From positions 1 to 38,332 of the forward strand of contig NZ_JACAFQ010000011.1 of the NCBI RefSeq assembly GCF_015354575.1: a stretch of DNA of 38,332 nucleotides, given 5' to 3'. Of this stretch, positions 20,517-29,682 are shown piece by piece. The notes beneath the pieces were generated by a model that was given only the letters and a program-made list of their open reading frames with translations, did no database searches and was not told where the DNA came from. Made by a program: the position numbers and the translations under genes. The stretch's first letter is position 1. Every line of letters starts with the position of its first letter. Source of the DNA: Pseudomonas sp. UFMG81 (GTDB lineage Bacteria; Pseudomonadota; Gammaproteobacteria; Pseudomonadales; Pseudomonadaceae).

Positions 20517-21971
20517 TTATGTCGGACGATAAACACGCACATTGGCATGTCCCTCACTGAGCAGGTGGTGTGCGTGCAGACGGCTCATCACACCTTTGTC
20601 GCAATACAGCAGGTACTGGCGGTTGCCGTCGAGCTGCTTGAATTTGCTGTTGATCGCGTAGAACGGCATGGCCTGGACTTCGACGCCTTCGATCAGCAGA
20701 GGTTCGTCCTCTTGAGCGTCGGGGTGACGAATGTCGATGACGATCTGCCCAGGCAGCGCCTCGCTGACTTCCTCGACTTCGATGTCCTTGCCCAGCTCGT
20801 CGATCACATGGTCGATGGAGATGAACTTGGCGCGTTCCAGGGCGCGCTCCAGCACGGCCATGTCGAACTGCTTCTCTTCGTGCTCCATGCGGTGGCGCTT
20901 GGCATGGGTGGTCGGGTTCACCGAGATCACGCCGCAGTACTCAGGCATGTGCTTGGCGAAGTCGGCGGTACCGATTTCGGTGGCCTGGTCGATGATGTCC
21001 TGCTTGTGGCTGGCCAGCAGCGGGCGCAACACCAGCTTGTCGGTGGCCGAGTCGATGATCGACAGGTTCGGCAGGGTCTGGCTGGAAACCTGGGAGATCG
21101 CCTCGCCGGTGACCAGCGCGTCGATCTGCAGGCGGTCGGCCATGTGGGCTGCGCCGCGCAGCATCATGCGCTTGAGGGTCACGCCCATGTAGCTGTTGTC
21201 GACCTTGTTGAGGATTTCGCCGACCACTTCCTCGAACGGCACGCTGATGAACAGCACGCGCTGGCTGCTGCCGTACTTCTTCCACAGGTAGTGGGCCACT
21301 TCCATCACGCCCAGCTCGTGGGCACGGCCGCCGAGGTTGAAGAAGCAGAAATGGGTCATCAGGCCACGACGCATCATCTGGTAGGCCGCCACGGTGGAGT
21401 CGAAGCCACCGGACATCAGCACCAACGTTTGCTCCAGGGCGCCCAGTGGGTAGCCACCGATGCCGTTGTGCTGGTTGTGGATCACGTACAGGCGCTGGTC
21501 GCGGATCTCGATGCGCACCAGTACTTCGGGCTTCTTCAGCTCGATGCCGGCCGCGCCGCATTGCTGGCGTAGCTGGCTGCCGACGTAGCGGTCGACGTCC
21601 ATCGAAGTGAAGTCGTGGTGGCCGCCACGCTTGCAGCGCACGGCGAAGTACTTGCCGGCCAGCAGATGGCCGAAGTGCTGCTTGCACTTCTCGACGATGT
21701 CGTCGAAGTCGCCCAGCGGGTATTCCTGCACTTGCAGGAAGTGGGTGATCCCCGGGGTGCAGCGCAGGCGCTCGATCATTTCGCGCTGGATCTTCTCGTC
21801 CTCGACGCGGGTGACCACTTCGAGATTGTCCCAGACACCGTCGACCGCGAGCTCAGGATCCAGATCCTTGAGCACGTTGCGGATGTTCTTGCCGAGCTGG
21901 CGGATGAAGCGCTTGCGCACCGGCCGGCTCTTGATGGTGATTTCTGGGAAGACTTTGACGATGAGTTTCAT
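20517..21971 (-). CDS. thiI: tRNA 4-thiouridine synthetase ThiI
   Basis: The product is 484 aa with N-terminal ferredoxin-like and THUMP domains. The adenylating PP-loop [11 protein letters not shown] is near residue 185, and the C-terminal rhodanese domain has the persulfide cysteine at Cys457 in [15 protein letters not shown] supplies the partner cysteine (Cys344 in E. coli). It makes s4U at tRNA position 8 and donates sulfur for thiazole synthesis. I chose the ATG of [10 protein letters not shown]; a longer frame reaching 22190 crosses the promoter and a REP pair. No good ribosome-binding site is visible. Confidence 0.96.
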   Translation of the reverse strand: MKLIVKVFPEITIKSRPVRKRFIRQLGKNIRNVLKDLDPELAVDGVWDNLEVVTRVEDEKIQREMIERLRCTPGITHFLQVQEYPLGDFDDIVEKCKQHFGHLLAGKYFAVRCKRGGHHDFTSMDVDRYVGSQLRQQCGAAGIELKKPEVLVRIEIRDQRLYVIHNQHNGIGGYPLGALEQTLVLMSGGFDSTVAAYQMMRRGLMTHFCFFNLGGRAHELGVMEVAHYLWKKYGSSQRVLFISVPFEEVVGEILNKVDNSYMGVTLKRMMLRGAAHMADRLQIDALVTGEAISQVSSQTLPNLSIIDSATDKLVLRPLLASHKQDIIDQATEIGTADFAKHMPEYCGVISVNPTTHAKRHRMEHEEKQFDMAVLERALERAKFISIDHVIDELGKDIEVEEVSEALPGQIVIDIRHPDAQEDEPLLIEGVEVQAMPFYAINSKFKQLDGNRQYLLYCDKGVMSRLHAHHLLSEGHANVRVYRPT

Positions 21972-22016
21972 GGGTTTAGCAGCGCGCCCAGGGCCTACCG
22001 AAAATGAGGGGCGCGA

Positions 22017-22048
22017 ATTATAGCGGAAATTGCTCAGGTTTTGAGCAA
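22017..22048 (-). promoter_or_regulatory. Palindromic promoter of thiI
   Basis: On the minus strand TTGCTCA-N5-TGAGCAA (22048-22030) is followed after 7 nt by TATAAT (22022-22017) and then a GC-rich stretch. The layout parallels the promoter of the ykgJ-like gene: TTGYTCA-N5-TGARCAA, TCCG just before the -10, and CGCGC just after it. The palindrome could be an operator or an extended -35 region. Confidence 0.6.
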
Positions 22049-22078
22049 CTTTTGTACAGGAGGTTGCATTTAGGTTGC

Positions 22079-22155
22079 CGGGCCGCCCGCATCGCGGGGC
22101 AAGCCCGCTCCCACGCCGACCTCCGCGGGAGCGGGCTTGCCCCGCGATGAGGCCC
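22079..22155. repeat. REP pair (GGGAGCGGGCTTGCCCCGCG type) between thiI and glnA
   Basis: Inverted repeats (ATCGCGGGGCAAGCCCGCTC and its complement) with a short loop lie between the divergent thiI and glnA genes. Unusually, this copy lies between two promoters rather than downstream of a gene. Confidence 0.9.
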
Positions 22156-22169
22156 ACAAACACATCAAG

Positions 22170-22184
22170 GCACCATAATGGTGC
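22170..22184. promoter_or_regulatory. NtrC binding site 1 of glnA
   Basis: GCACCA-TAA-TGGTGC is a perfect match to the NtrC dyad (GCACCA-N3-TGGTGC). Its centre lies about 139 bp upstream of the predicted sigma-54 start, as for E. coli glnAp2. Confidence 0.9.
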
Positions 22185-22200
22185 GAACAACTCAAAAAGC

Positions 22201-22215
22201 GCATCTTAAGGGTGC
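22201..22215. promoter_or_regulatory. NtrC binding site 2 of glnA (weaker)
   Basis: GCATCT-TAA-GGGTGC keeps most of the dyad and lies 31 bp (three turns) from site 1, centred near -108. The spacing and the strong-plus-weak arrangement resemble the E. coli glnA enhancer. Confidence 0.7.
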
Positions 22216-22289
22216 AGTTTTTCTCCCCGCCCTACCCCCAAATGCCCGCAACCGCCCCCTTTTATCCCGTCCTCGCCATTTTCGGGCAC

Positions 22290-22305
22290 TGGCATGCAAT
22301 TTGCT
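22290..22305 (+). promoter_or_regulatory. Sigma-54 promoter of glnA
   Basis: TGGCATG-CAAT-TTGCT fits the sigma-54 consensus TGGCACG-N4-TTGCW, with GG and GC 10 nt apart. The expected start is near 22316, leaving a leader of about 90 nt before the GGAGG of glnA. Confidence 0.92.
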
Positions 22306-22404
22306 CCCTTGTGAGGCAGGTAAGCTTGGCCGACTATCCGCGCCCAGCGTCACCCTTTTTCCAGGGCAGCGGCCCACCGCGCTCTAGACCATCCGGAGGA
22401 CAAC

Positions 22405-23811
22405 ATGTCGAAGTCGGTTCAACTCATCAAAGATCATGACGTCAAGTGGATTGATCTGCGTTTCACGGACACCAAGGGCATTCAGCATCACGTGACCATG
22501 CCGGCGCGTGATGGCCTGGACGAAGACTTCTTCGAAGTCGGCAAGATGTTCGACGGCTCCTCCATCGCTGGCTGGAAAGGCATCGAAGCCTCCGACATGA
22601 TCCTGATGCCGGTCGACGACACCGCCGTACTGGACCCGTTCACCGAAGAGCCGACCCTGATCATCACCTGCGACATCGTCGACCCGTCGAGCATGCAGGG
22701 CTACGATCGCGACCCACGTGCGATCGCCAAGCGCGCCGAAGAGTACCTCAAGAGCACCGGCATCGGTGACACCGTGTTCGCAGGCCCGGAGCCTGAGTTC
22801 TTCATCTTCGACGAAGTGAAGTTCCAGTCGGACATCTCCGGCTCGATGTTCAAGATCTTCTCCGAGCAAGGCTCGTGGATGACCGGCGCTGACGTGGAAG
22901 GCGGCAACAAAGGCCACCGTCCAGGCGTGAAAGGCGGCTACTTCCCGGTTCCGCCGTTCGACCACGACCACGAAATCCGTACTGCCATGTGCAACGCACT
23001 GGAAGAGATGGGCCAGATCGTCGAAGTTCACCACCACGAAGTGGCGACTGCCGGCCAGAACGAAATCGGCGTCAAGTTCAACACCCTGGTGAAGAAGGCC
23101 GACGAAGTACAGGCGCTGAAATACGTCGTGCACAACGTTGCCGACGCCTACGGCCGCACCGCTACCTTCATGCCGAAACCGCTGTACGGCGACAACGGCT
23201 CGGGCATGCACGTGCACATGTCGATCTGGAAAGACGGCAAGAACACCTTCTCCGGTGAAGGCTATGCCGGCCTGTCCGACACCGCCCTGTACTTCATCGG
23301 CGGCATCATCAAGCACGGCAAGGCCCTGAACGGCTTCACCAACCCGTCGACCAACTCCTACAAGCGCCTGGTCCCAGGCTTCGAAGCCCCGGTGATGCTG
23401 GCCTACTCGGCCCGTAACCGTTCTGCCTCGATCCGCATTCCTTACGTCGGCAGCCCGAAAGCCCGCCGTATCGAAGCGCGCTTCCCGGACCCATCGGCCA
23501 ACCCGTACCTGGCCTTCGCGGCCCTGCTGATGGCTGGCCTGGACGGCATCCAGAACAAGATCCACCCAGGCGATGCTGCCGACAAGAACCTGTACGACCT
23601 GCCGCCAGAAGAAGCCAAGGACATCCCGCAGGTATGCGGCAGCCTGAAAGAGGCCCTGGAAGAACTGGACAAAGGCCGTGCGTTCCTGACCAAGGGCGGC
23701 GTGTTCTCCGACGACTTCATCGATGCCTTCATCGAACTCAAGAGCGAAGAAGAGATCAAGGTCCGTACCTTCGTGCACCCGCTGGAATACGAGCTGTACT
23801 ACAGCTGCTGA
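22405..23811 (+). CDS. glnA: Glutamine synthetase type I
   Basis: The product is 468 aa. It makes glutamine from glutamate, ammonia and ATP as a dodecamer. Motifs are [17 protein letters not shown], the metal/ATP site [45 protein letters not shown], and NLYDLPPEE with Tyr397, the adenylylation site used by GlnE. GGAGG lies seven bases before the ATG. It is driven by a sigma-54/NtrC promoter, so it is induced under nitrogen limitation. A strong hairpin terminator follows, then ntrBC. Confidence 0.98.
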   Translation: MSKSVQLIKDHDVKWIDLRFTDTKGIQHHVTMPARDGLDEDFFEVGKMFDGSSIAGWKGIEASDMILMPVDDTAVLDPFTEEPTLIITCDIVDPSSMQGYDRDPRAIAKRAEEYLKSTGIGDTVFAGPEPEFFIFDEVKFQSDISGSMFKIFSEQGSWMTGADVEGGNKGHRPGVKGGYFPVPPFDHDHEIRTAMCNALEEMGQIVEVHHHEVATAGQNEIGVKFNTLVKKADEVQALKYVVHNVADAYGRTATFMPKPLYGDNGSGMHVHMSIWKDGKNTFSGEGYAGLSDTALYFIGGIIKHGKALNGFTNPSTNSYKRLVPGFEAPVMLAYSARNRSASIRIPYVGSPKARRIEARFPDPSANPYLAFAALLMAGLDGIQNKIHPGDAADKNLYDLPPEEAKDIPQVCGSLKEALEELDKGRAFLTKGGVFSDDFIDAFIELKSEEEIKVRTFVHPLEYELYYSC

Positions 23812-23846
23812 TCTGATCGGCGCACCGCGCCGGTGATGTGATCAAG

Positions 23847-23873
23847 ACGGCCTCCTTCGGGAGGCCGTTTTCG
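23847..23873 (+). terminator. Intrinsic terminator of glnA
   Basis: ACGGCCTCC (23847-23855), a TTCG tetraloop and GGAGGCCGT (23860-23868), followed by a T-rich tract. It should separate glnA from ntrBC. Confidence 0.92.
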
Positions 23874-23903
23874 TTTCTGCGCCTGAAAGTCATCACGCAA
23901 TCG

Positions 23904-24025
23904 TCTGTAGGAGCGGCCTTGTGTCGCGAAAGGGGCGTGCAGCGCCCCCCTGGACTTAAGCATCAATCCCAACAACGCTGAGGCCGCTGCGCAGCCCTTT
24001 CGCGACACAAGGCCGCTCCTACAGA
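23904..24025. repeat. REP pair between glnA and ntrB
   Basis: Inverted CTGTAGGAGCGGCCTTGTG-type repeats have a wider loop (about 60 nt), downstream of the glnA terminator. Confidence 0.9.
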
Positions 24026-24038
24026 CAGCTCACGCTAT

Positions 24039-24053
24039 GCTCTATATTGGTGC
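24039..24053. promoter_or_regulatory. Candidate NtrC site upstream of ntrB
   Basis: GCTCTA-TAT-TGGTGC has a perfect right half and a 4-of-6 left half of the NtrC dyad. It is centred about 160 bp upstream of the predicted ntrB sigma-54 start, which suggests autoregulation of ntrBC. Confidence 0.55.
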
Positions 24054-24181
24054 ACAACTTGAGGGGGCGCCCCGTGCTGCAGCCCAATCTGGTTCAACTG
24101 AATCGATAAACCAACGATTTCTGTCCCGAATTCGCGCAGCCACAGGCGTTTTTGTGGAAATTGCGCTTCTTTTCGGAGCCT

Positions 24182-24197
24182 TGGTTTGTTTCTTGCA
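24182..24197 (+). promoter_or_regulatory. Candidate sigma-54 promoter of ntrBC
   Basis: TGGTTTG-TTTC-TTGCA keeps the invariant GG and GC 10 nt apart and has a good -12 box (TTGCA), but a poor -24 tail. The start would be near 24208, leaving a leader of about 64 nt. In the 460 bp between glnA and ntrB, this, the REP pair and the NtrC site are the only signals I see. Confidence 0.55.
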
Positions 24198-24271
24198 TTT
24201 TCCCGGCATCACGCGCATCAACCGCGCGCCTGCCCGGCGCCCCATGTGCCAAAAGAGGTCGACGACGCCCC

Positions 24272-25353
24272 ATGACCATCAGCGATGCACAGCACCGTCT
24301 GCTTCTGGACAACCTGACCACGGCCACGCTCCTGCTCAACGCCGAGTTGCGCCTCGAGTACATGAACCCAGCCGCGGAAATGCTCCTGGCCATCAGCGGC
24401 CAGCGCAGCCATGGGCAGTTCATCAGCGAGCTGTTCACCGAGTCGACCGAGGCGCTCAACTCATTGCGCCAGGCGGTGGAGCAGGCGCATCCGTTCACCA
24501 AGCGCGAAGCCCAGCTGACCTCGCTGACCGGCCAGAGCATCACCGTCGACTACGCCGTCACACCGATCCTGCACCAGGGCAACACCCTGCTGCTGCTCGA
24601 AGTGCACCCGCGCGACCGCCTGCTGCGCATCACCAAGGAAGAGGCCCAGCTGAGCAAGCAGGAAACCACCAAGATGCTGGTGCGCGGCCTGGCCCACGAA
24701 ATCAAGAACCCGCTCGGCGGTATCCGTGGCGCGGCGCAGTTGCTGGCCCGCGAGCTGCCGGACGACGGCCTGCGCGACTACACCAACGTGATCATCGAAG
24801 AGGCCGACCGCCTGCGTAACCTGGTCGACCGCATGCTCGGCTCGAACAAGCTGCCCTCGCTTTCAATGACCAACATCCACGAAGTGCTGGAGCGCGTGTG
24901 CAGCCTGGTCGAAGCGGAAAGCCAGGGCGGCATCACCTTGGTGCGCGACTACGACCCGAGCCTGCCCGACGTGCTGATCGACCGCGAGCAGATGATCCAG
25001 GCCGTGCTCAATATCGTGCGCAATGCCATGCAGGCCATCGGCGGGCAGAACGAACTGCGTCTGGGCCGCATCACCTTGCGCAGCCGCGCCGTGCGGCAGT
25101 TCACCATCGCCCACGTTCGCCATCGCTTGGTGGCCCGGGTCGAGATCGTCGACAACGGCCCCGGCATCCCTGCGGAGCTGCAGGACACCCTCTTCTATCC
25201 CATGGTCAGCGGCCGCCCGGACGGTACCGGGCTGGGCCTGGCAATCACCCAGAACATCATCAGCCAGCACCAGGGCCTGATCGAGTGCGAAAGCCACCCC
25301 GGCCACACCGCCTTCTCGATCTACCTGCCCCTGGAACAAGGAGCCACTGCCTC

Positions 25354-25357
<4 letters not shown>
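24272..25357 (+). CDS. ntrB: Nitrogen sensor kinase/phosphatase NtrB (GlnL)
   Basis: The product is 361 aa, cytoplasmic. An N-terminal PAS domain (about 10-110) precedes the dimerisation/phosphotransfer helix with His142 in GLAHEIKNPLGGIRGAAQL and the ATPase domain with N-box NIVRNAMQAI, DNGPGIP and GTGLGLAITQ. It phosphorylates NtrC when nitrogen is low and dephosphorylates it under PII control. A frame open further upstream is rejected because the known N-terminus begins MTISDAQHR. AGAGG lies unusually far (about 14 nt) upstream. The stop overlaps the ntrC start by four bases. Confidence 0.96.
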
Positions 25358-26790
<1,433 letters not shown>

Positions 26791-26815
26791 TTGTGCTGTA
26801 AGTCAGTGACATCCT

Positions 26816-26936
26816 GGGGCTGCTGCGCAGCCCATTCCGGCCGGTCCGGCGCCCCGGCAAGGCCGCTCCTACAGGAGAAACGCTATCCCCTGTAGGAGCG
26901 GCCTTGTGCCGCGAAAGGGCCGCAAAGCGGCCCCAG
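26816..26936. repeat. REP pair with a damaged left arm, downstream of ntrC
   Basis: The right arm is a normal CCTGTAGGAGCGGCCTTGTG copy. The left arm is degenerate after GGCCGCTCCTACAGG and has about 20 nt of unrelated GC-rich sequence (CCGGCCGGTCCGGCGCC) in place of the TTCGCGGCACA segment. It lies between ntrC and nrsZ. Confidence 0.85.
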
Positions 26937-26952
26937 CCATTTCAGCCCTGAT

Positions 26953-26967
26953 GCACCGATCCTGTGC
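26953..26967. promoter_or_regulatory. Candidate NtrC site of nrsZ
   Basis: GCACCG-ATC-CTGTGC keeps 9 of 12 dyad bases and lies about 117 bp upstream of the predicted nrsZ start. A second partial half-site (GCACCC) begins at 26973. Confidence 0.5.
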
Positions 26968-27050
26968 CCCACGCACCCGATGAAGGCACAAATCCCCTCG
27001 AAACCCGGCCAAATAGCCCTGAAACCCAGTATTCCCAAGCGTTTCAAAAC

Positions 27051-27066
27051 TGGCACGCCCCCTGCA
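27051..27066 (+). promoter_or_regulatory. Sigma-54 promoter of nrsZ
   Basis: TGGCACG-CCCC-CTGCA has a perfect -24 box and a one-mismatch -12 box at the correct spacing, the closest -24 match in the window. Transcription should begin near 27077, just before the repeat array. Confidence 0.9.
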
Positions 27067-27076
27067 ATAGACACTG

Positions 27077-27258
27077 CATCTCCAGTTTCGGGGGCCTCGG
27101 TACAGGCAGGCCGGGATATCCCCTCTTTTATTTGCACGACGCAACACCGTTTCGGGGACCCTGGTACAGGCAGGCCGGGAAATCCCCCTTTTATTCGCAG
27201 CAGCAACCCGCTTTGGGGACCTCGGTACAGGCAGGCCGGGACATCCCCTCTTTTATTC
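27077..27258 (+). ncRNA. nrsZ: NrsZ nitrogen-regulated small RNA (three tandem stem-loops)
   Basis: Three near-identical units (27085-27148, 27149-27209, 27210 to about 27258) follow a sigma-54 promoter directly behind ntrC. Each unit has GGGG(A/C)C at the start, an invariant core GGTACAGGCAGGCCGGGA, then ATCCCC and TTTTATT. GGGGA pairs with TCCCC around an inner hairpin, giving three copies of one stem-loop, each with a U-rich 3' tail that resembles a terminator. In P. aeruginosa NrsZ sits at the same place, is NtrC/sigma-54 dependent, and is processed into blocks of such repeated stem-loops. The third unit's T-run overlaps the stop codon of the convergent gene. No ORF in it is credible. Targets in this species cannot be read from the sequence. 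Confidence 0.88.
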
Positions 27259-27690
27259 GTGCAGCCTCACCTGCACCTTCCAGCGCCCGTCGTCCTCTGC
27301 ACCTGACCATTCCCCTTGCAGAGGGCGCGCGGCAATCAGCGTCAGCAGCAAGCCTTCCTTGCTCTTCTGCACCCGCCAGCCCACCGGCTTGCCCTGCAAC
27401 AGCAACTGCCCTCGCTGGGCCTTGCCCTCGGCCTGGAACACCAGCGCCACGGTGCCTTCGACGTTCTCGCCATGCAGCTGGGGTTCTTCGTTGAACCACA
27501 GGTCCAACCCGTCCTGCACCACGTCGACCTGCTCCAGCACCCGCTCCTCGGGGGTGGTCAGGCGGCCGATCATCAAGCCCACCATCAGGCCGACGATGGC
27601 CAGTGACAGGATCACCCGTGGGAACGCCTTCGAACGCGGGTCCGGTTCGGGGGTAGAATGCCCGTCATCTTCACGCTTGGAGCCGTGCAT
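27253..27690 (-). CDS. Small single-TM protein of unknown function
   Basis: The product is 145 aa. I do not recognise the family. A charged N-terminus (HGSKREDD) is followed by one membrane segment (VILSLAIVGLMVGLMIG, about residues 26-42), so the rest is probably periplasmic. The soluble part has beta-rich stretches (LVFQAEGKAQRGQLLLQGKPVGWRVQ). The ATG at 27690 overlaps the trmL start codon on the other strand (CATG), and AAGGA lies 12 nt upstream; a GTG start at the membrane segment is possible. The stop coincides with the terminator T-run of nrsZ, so the two transcripts are convergent and may interfere. Confidence 0.75.
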   Translation of the reverse strand: MHGSKREDDGHSTPEPDPRSKAFPRVILSLAIVGLMVGLMIGRLTTPEERVLEQVDVVQDGLDLWFNEEPQLHGENVEGTVALVFQAEGKAQRGQLLLQGKPVGWRVQKSKEGLLLTLIAARPLQGEWSGAEDDGRWKVQVRLHE

Positions 27691-28150
27691 GTTTCACGTC
27701 ATCCTTTTTCAACCAGAAATTCCGCCGAATACCGGCAACATCATCCGCCTGTGCGCCAACAGCGGTTGCGACCTGCACCTGATCGAGCCCATCAGCTTCG
27801 AACTGGACGACAAGCGCCTGCGCCGTGCAGGGCTGGACTACCACGAGTATGCCACGCTCAAGCGCCACGATAGCCTGGCCGGATGCCTGGAGAGCCTGGG
27901 CCAGCCACGCCTGTTCGCCTTCACCACCAAGGGCTCGCACCCCTTCCACGAGGTCGAGTACCAGCCCGGCGATGCCTTCCTGTTCGGGCCCGAAAGCCGC
28001 GGCCTGCCAGCCGAGGTGCTGGACAGCCTGCCGCCGGCGCAACGCCTGCGCCTGCCGATGCGGCCGGGGTGCCGTAGCCTGAACCTGTCCAATACCGTGG
28101 CGGTGACGGTGTATGAGGCCTGGCGGCAGCAGGGGTTTGCCGGAAGTTGA
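27689..28150 (+). CDS. trmL: tRNA (cytidine(34)-2'-O)-methyltransferase TrmL
   Basis: The product is 153 aa, a small SPOUT (trefoil-knot) methyltransferase that modifies the wobble base of tRNA-Leu isoacceptors with S-adenosylmethionine. Knot motifs are PPNTGNIIRLCANSG near the N-terminus, FGPESRGLP in the middle and LNLSNTVAVTVYEAWRQ at the end. GGAG lies seven bases upstream of the ATG. The start codon overlaps that of the divergent single-TM gene, so each promoter must lie in the other's coding region. TAGAAT at about 27653-27658 is a possible -10. Confidence 0.95.
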   Translation: MFHVILFQPEIPPNTGNIIRLCANSGCDLHLIEPISFELDDKRLRRAGLDYHEYATLKRHDSLAGCLESLGQPRLFAFTTKGSHPFHEVEYQPGDAFLFGPESRGLPAEVLDSLPPAQRLRLPMRPGCRSLNLSNTVAVTVYEAWRQQGFAGS

Positions 28151-28163
28151 GTATCGCCTGGCC

Positions 28164-28240
28164 TGGCCCTATCGCCGGCAAGCCGGCTCCCACAGGGACC
28201 GTACTGTACTTGTGGGAGCCGGCTTGCCGGCGATAGGGCC
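28164..28240. repeat. REP pair (TGTGGGAGCCGGCTTGCCGG type) downstream of trmL
   Basis: Inverted TATCGCCGGCAAGCCGGCTC copies with a short loop lie between the convergent trmL and secB, directly before the terminator. Confidence 0.92.
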
Positions 28241-28249
28241 GCAACAGAC

Positions 28250-28285
28250 AAACAAAAAGGGCGACCGAAGTCGCCCTTTTTGTTT
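28250..28285. terminator. Bidirectional terminator between trmL and secB
   Basis: AAACAAAAAGGGCGAC (28250-28265) and its perfect complement (28270-28285) flank a CGAA loop, with T-runs on both strands. It serves trmL and secB. Confidence 0.92.
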
Positions 28286-28292
28286 ACCGCGA

Positions 28293-28778
28293 TTACTGCA
28301 CAGTCGGCACTTCACCGGCTTCCTGCATACGCTGCAGCTCTTGCGCGTACAGGGCGTCGAAGTTGACCGGCGACAGCATCAGCGCCGGGAACGAGCCACG
28401 GGTCACCAGGCTGTCCAGGGTTTCGCGAGCGTACGGGAACAGGATGTTCGGGCAGAACGCACCGAGGGTGTGGCTCATCGAAGCGGCGTCCAGGCCTGCG
28501 ATCAGGAAGATGCCTGCCTGCTGCACTTCGGCGATGAACGCCACTTCGTCACCGTTCTTGACGGTCACCGACAGGGTCAGCACCACTTCGTGGAAGTCGC
28601 CTTCCAGGGCCTTCTGGCGGGTGTTCAGGTCCAGCGAAACACTCGGTTCCCACTGCTGGCGGAAGATCTGCGGGCTCTTGGGGGCCTCGAACGACAGATC
28701 GCGCACGTAGATGCGCTGCAGGGAGAATTGCGGTGCGTTTTCTTCGGCGGCGGCGCCGTTGGTCTGTTGCTCAGTCAT
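28293..28778 (-). CDS. secB: Protein-export chaperone SecB
   Basis: The product is 161 aa, a cytoplasmic tetramer that keeps preproteins unfolded and hands them to SecA. Family landmarks are [29 protein letters not shown] strands (seen as [15 protein letters not shown]), and [16 protein letters not shown] near the C-terminal third. It forms an operon order rhodanese-grxC-secB, as in E. coli (yibN-grxC-secB), with a 39-bp gap from grxC. Confidence 0.97.
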   Translation of the reverse strand: MTEQQTNGAAAEENAPQFSLQRIYVRDLSFEAPKSPQIFRQQWEPSVSLDLNTRQKALEGDFHEVVLTLSVTVKNGDEVAFIAEVQQAGIFLIAGLDAASMSHTLGAFCPNILFPYARETLDSLVTRGSFPALMLSPVNFDALYAQELQRMQEAGEVPTVQ

Positions 28779-28817
28779 TGCAGATCCTTGTCCTAATGTT
28801 CTTGAATGCAGTGCGAA

Positions 28818-29072
28818 TCAGGCCGCCAGCAGCGCGTCGAGCTTGCCCGCGCGCTCCAGGGCATAGAGGTCATCGCATCCACCGACGTGCGTGCTGCCGA
28901 TCCAGATCTGCGGCACCGAGGTGCGGCCGGCCTTCTGGCTCATTTCGGCGCGTACCTGCGGTTTGCCATCGACCTTGATCTCCTCGAACGCCACGCCCTT
29001 GCTTTCGAGCAGGTACTTGGCGCGCATGCAGTAGGGGCAGTAGTCGCTGGAATAGACGATGACGGGCTTCAT
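28818..29072 (-). CDS. grxC: Glutaredoxin 3 (GrxC)
   Basis: The product is 84 aa, a single thioredoxin fold with the dithiol active site Cys12-Pro-Tyr-Cys15, the cis-proline TSVPQIWIG and the glutathione-binding GGCDDLYAL. It reduces disulfides and protein-glutathione adducts. The start is one base after the stop of the rhodanese gene upstream, so translation is probably coupled. Confidence 0.96.
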   Translation of the reverse strand: MKPVIVYSSDYCPYCMRAKYLLESKGVAFEEIKVDGKPQVRAEMSQKAGRTSVPQIWIGSTHVGGCDDLYALERAGKLDALLAA

Positions 29073-29073
29073 A

Positions 29074-29487
29074 TCACTTCACCAGGGGCAGGTTATCGGC
29101 TTTCCAGCTGGAAACGCCACCGCTGAGCTTGGCAGCGGTGAAGCCAGCCTTGAGCAGTTCACGGCAGTGGGTGCCAGACTGCTGGCCCATCGCATCGACG
29201 ATGATCAGGGTCTTCTCTTTGTGTTTTTCCAGCTCGGTCATGCGGTTGGCCAGCTTGTCGTGCGGGATGTTGACCGCGCCGACGATATGCCCGGCCGAGT
29301 ATTCCTTGGCGGGGCGGATATCCAGCACCAGGGCCTTGTCGGCGTTGACCAGCGCGGTCAGCTGGCCGTTGCTCAGGCTCTGGCCACCACGACGCACTTC
29401 GTTGATCAGCAGCAGGACCAGCAGAACGACGAAGATCGCTACCAGGATGAAGTGATCTGTCGCGAATTGAATCAGGTGAGCAACCAT
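29074..29487 (-). CDS. Membrane-anchored rhodanese-like protein (YibN type), catalytic Cys absent
   Basis: The product is 137 aa. One N-terminal TM (FILVAIFVVLLVLLLI, about 12-27) is followed by a rhodanese domain (ALVLDIRPAKEYSAGHIVGAVNIP). The active-site loop reads VDAMGQQSGTHC: Asp stands where the catalytic Cys is expected, and a Cys appears later. As I recall, E. coli YibN shows a similar change, so this may be a family feature and not a mutation. It may bind sulfur species without classic transferase activity. I chose the start at 29487, which gives a compact N-terminus; a longer frame to 29529 would cross the promoter. Confidence 0.88.
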   Translation of the reverse strand: MVAHLIQFATDHFILVAIFVVLLVLLLINEVRRGGQSLSNGQLTALVNADKALVLDIRPAKEYSAGHIVGAVNIPHDKLANRMTELEKHKEKTLIIVDAMGQQSGTHCRELLKAGFTAAKLSGGVSSWKADNLPLVK

Positions 29488-29520
29488 CGGGGGTGTTCCA
29501 GGCGATTGAAAATGGCGGCC

Positions 29521-29548
29521 AGTATACACACCCCCTTATGACCACCAA
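29521..29548 (-). promoter_or_regulatory. Candidate sigma-70 promoter of the rhodanese-grxC-secB operon
   Basis: On the minus strand TTGGTG (29548-29543) and TATACT (29526-29521) are 16 nt apart, 33 nt before the ATG. Confidence 0.55.
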
Positions 29549-29682
29549 AGCGCCCGGAAACGGCCGGCATGCCGTATGTCCGACCGCGCTGGTCGGGCAC
29601 TGGGAGGAATATTCGCCGTCGGTGGCGGATTTGCCCTAAAATGCGTGTCTTTATCATCTTTGAACAACCGTGAGTTTGATTG

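Noticed and set aside
27085..27258. Three regularly spaced repeats that could suggest a small CRISPR array
   Set aside because: The units are contiguous homologous stem-loops with no unique spacers, no cas genes are nearby, and a sigma-54 promoter precedes them. The sRNA explanation fits better.
27077..27258. CrcZ/CrcY-type Crc-Hfq decoy RNA
   Set aside because: The repeats lack the A-rich AANAANAA motifs that bind Hfq/Crc, and the location behind ntrC fits NrsZ instead.
26964..27494. A 176-codon open frame over the repeat array
   Set aside because: It reads through the sigma-54 promoter, the three repeats and into the convergent gene; its periodic peptide (GTGRPG/VQAGRD) only reflects the DNA repeats.
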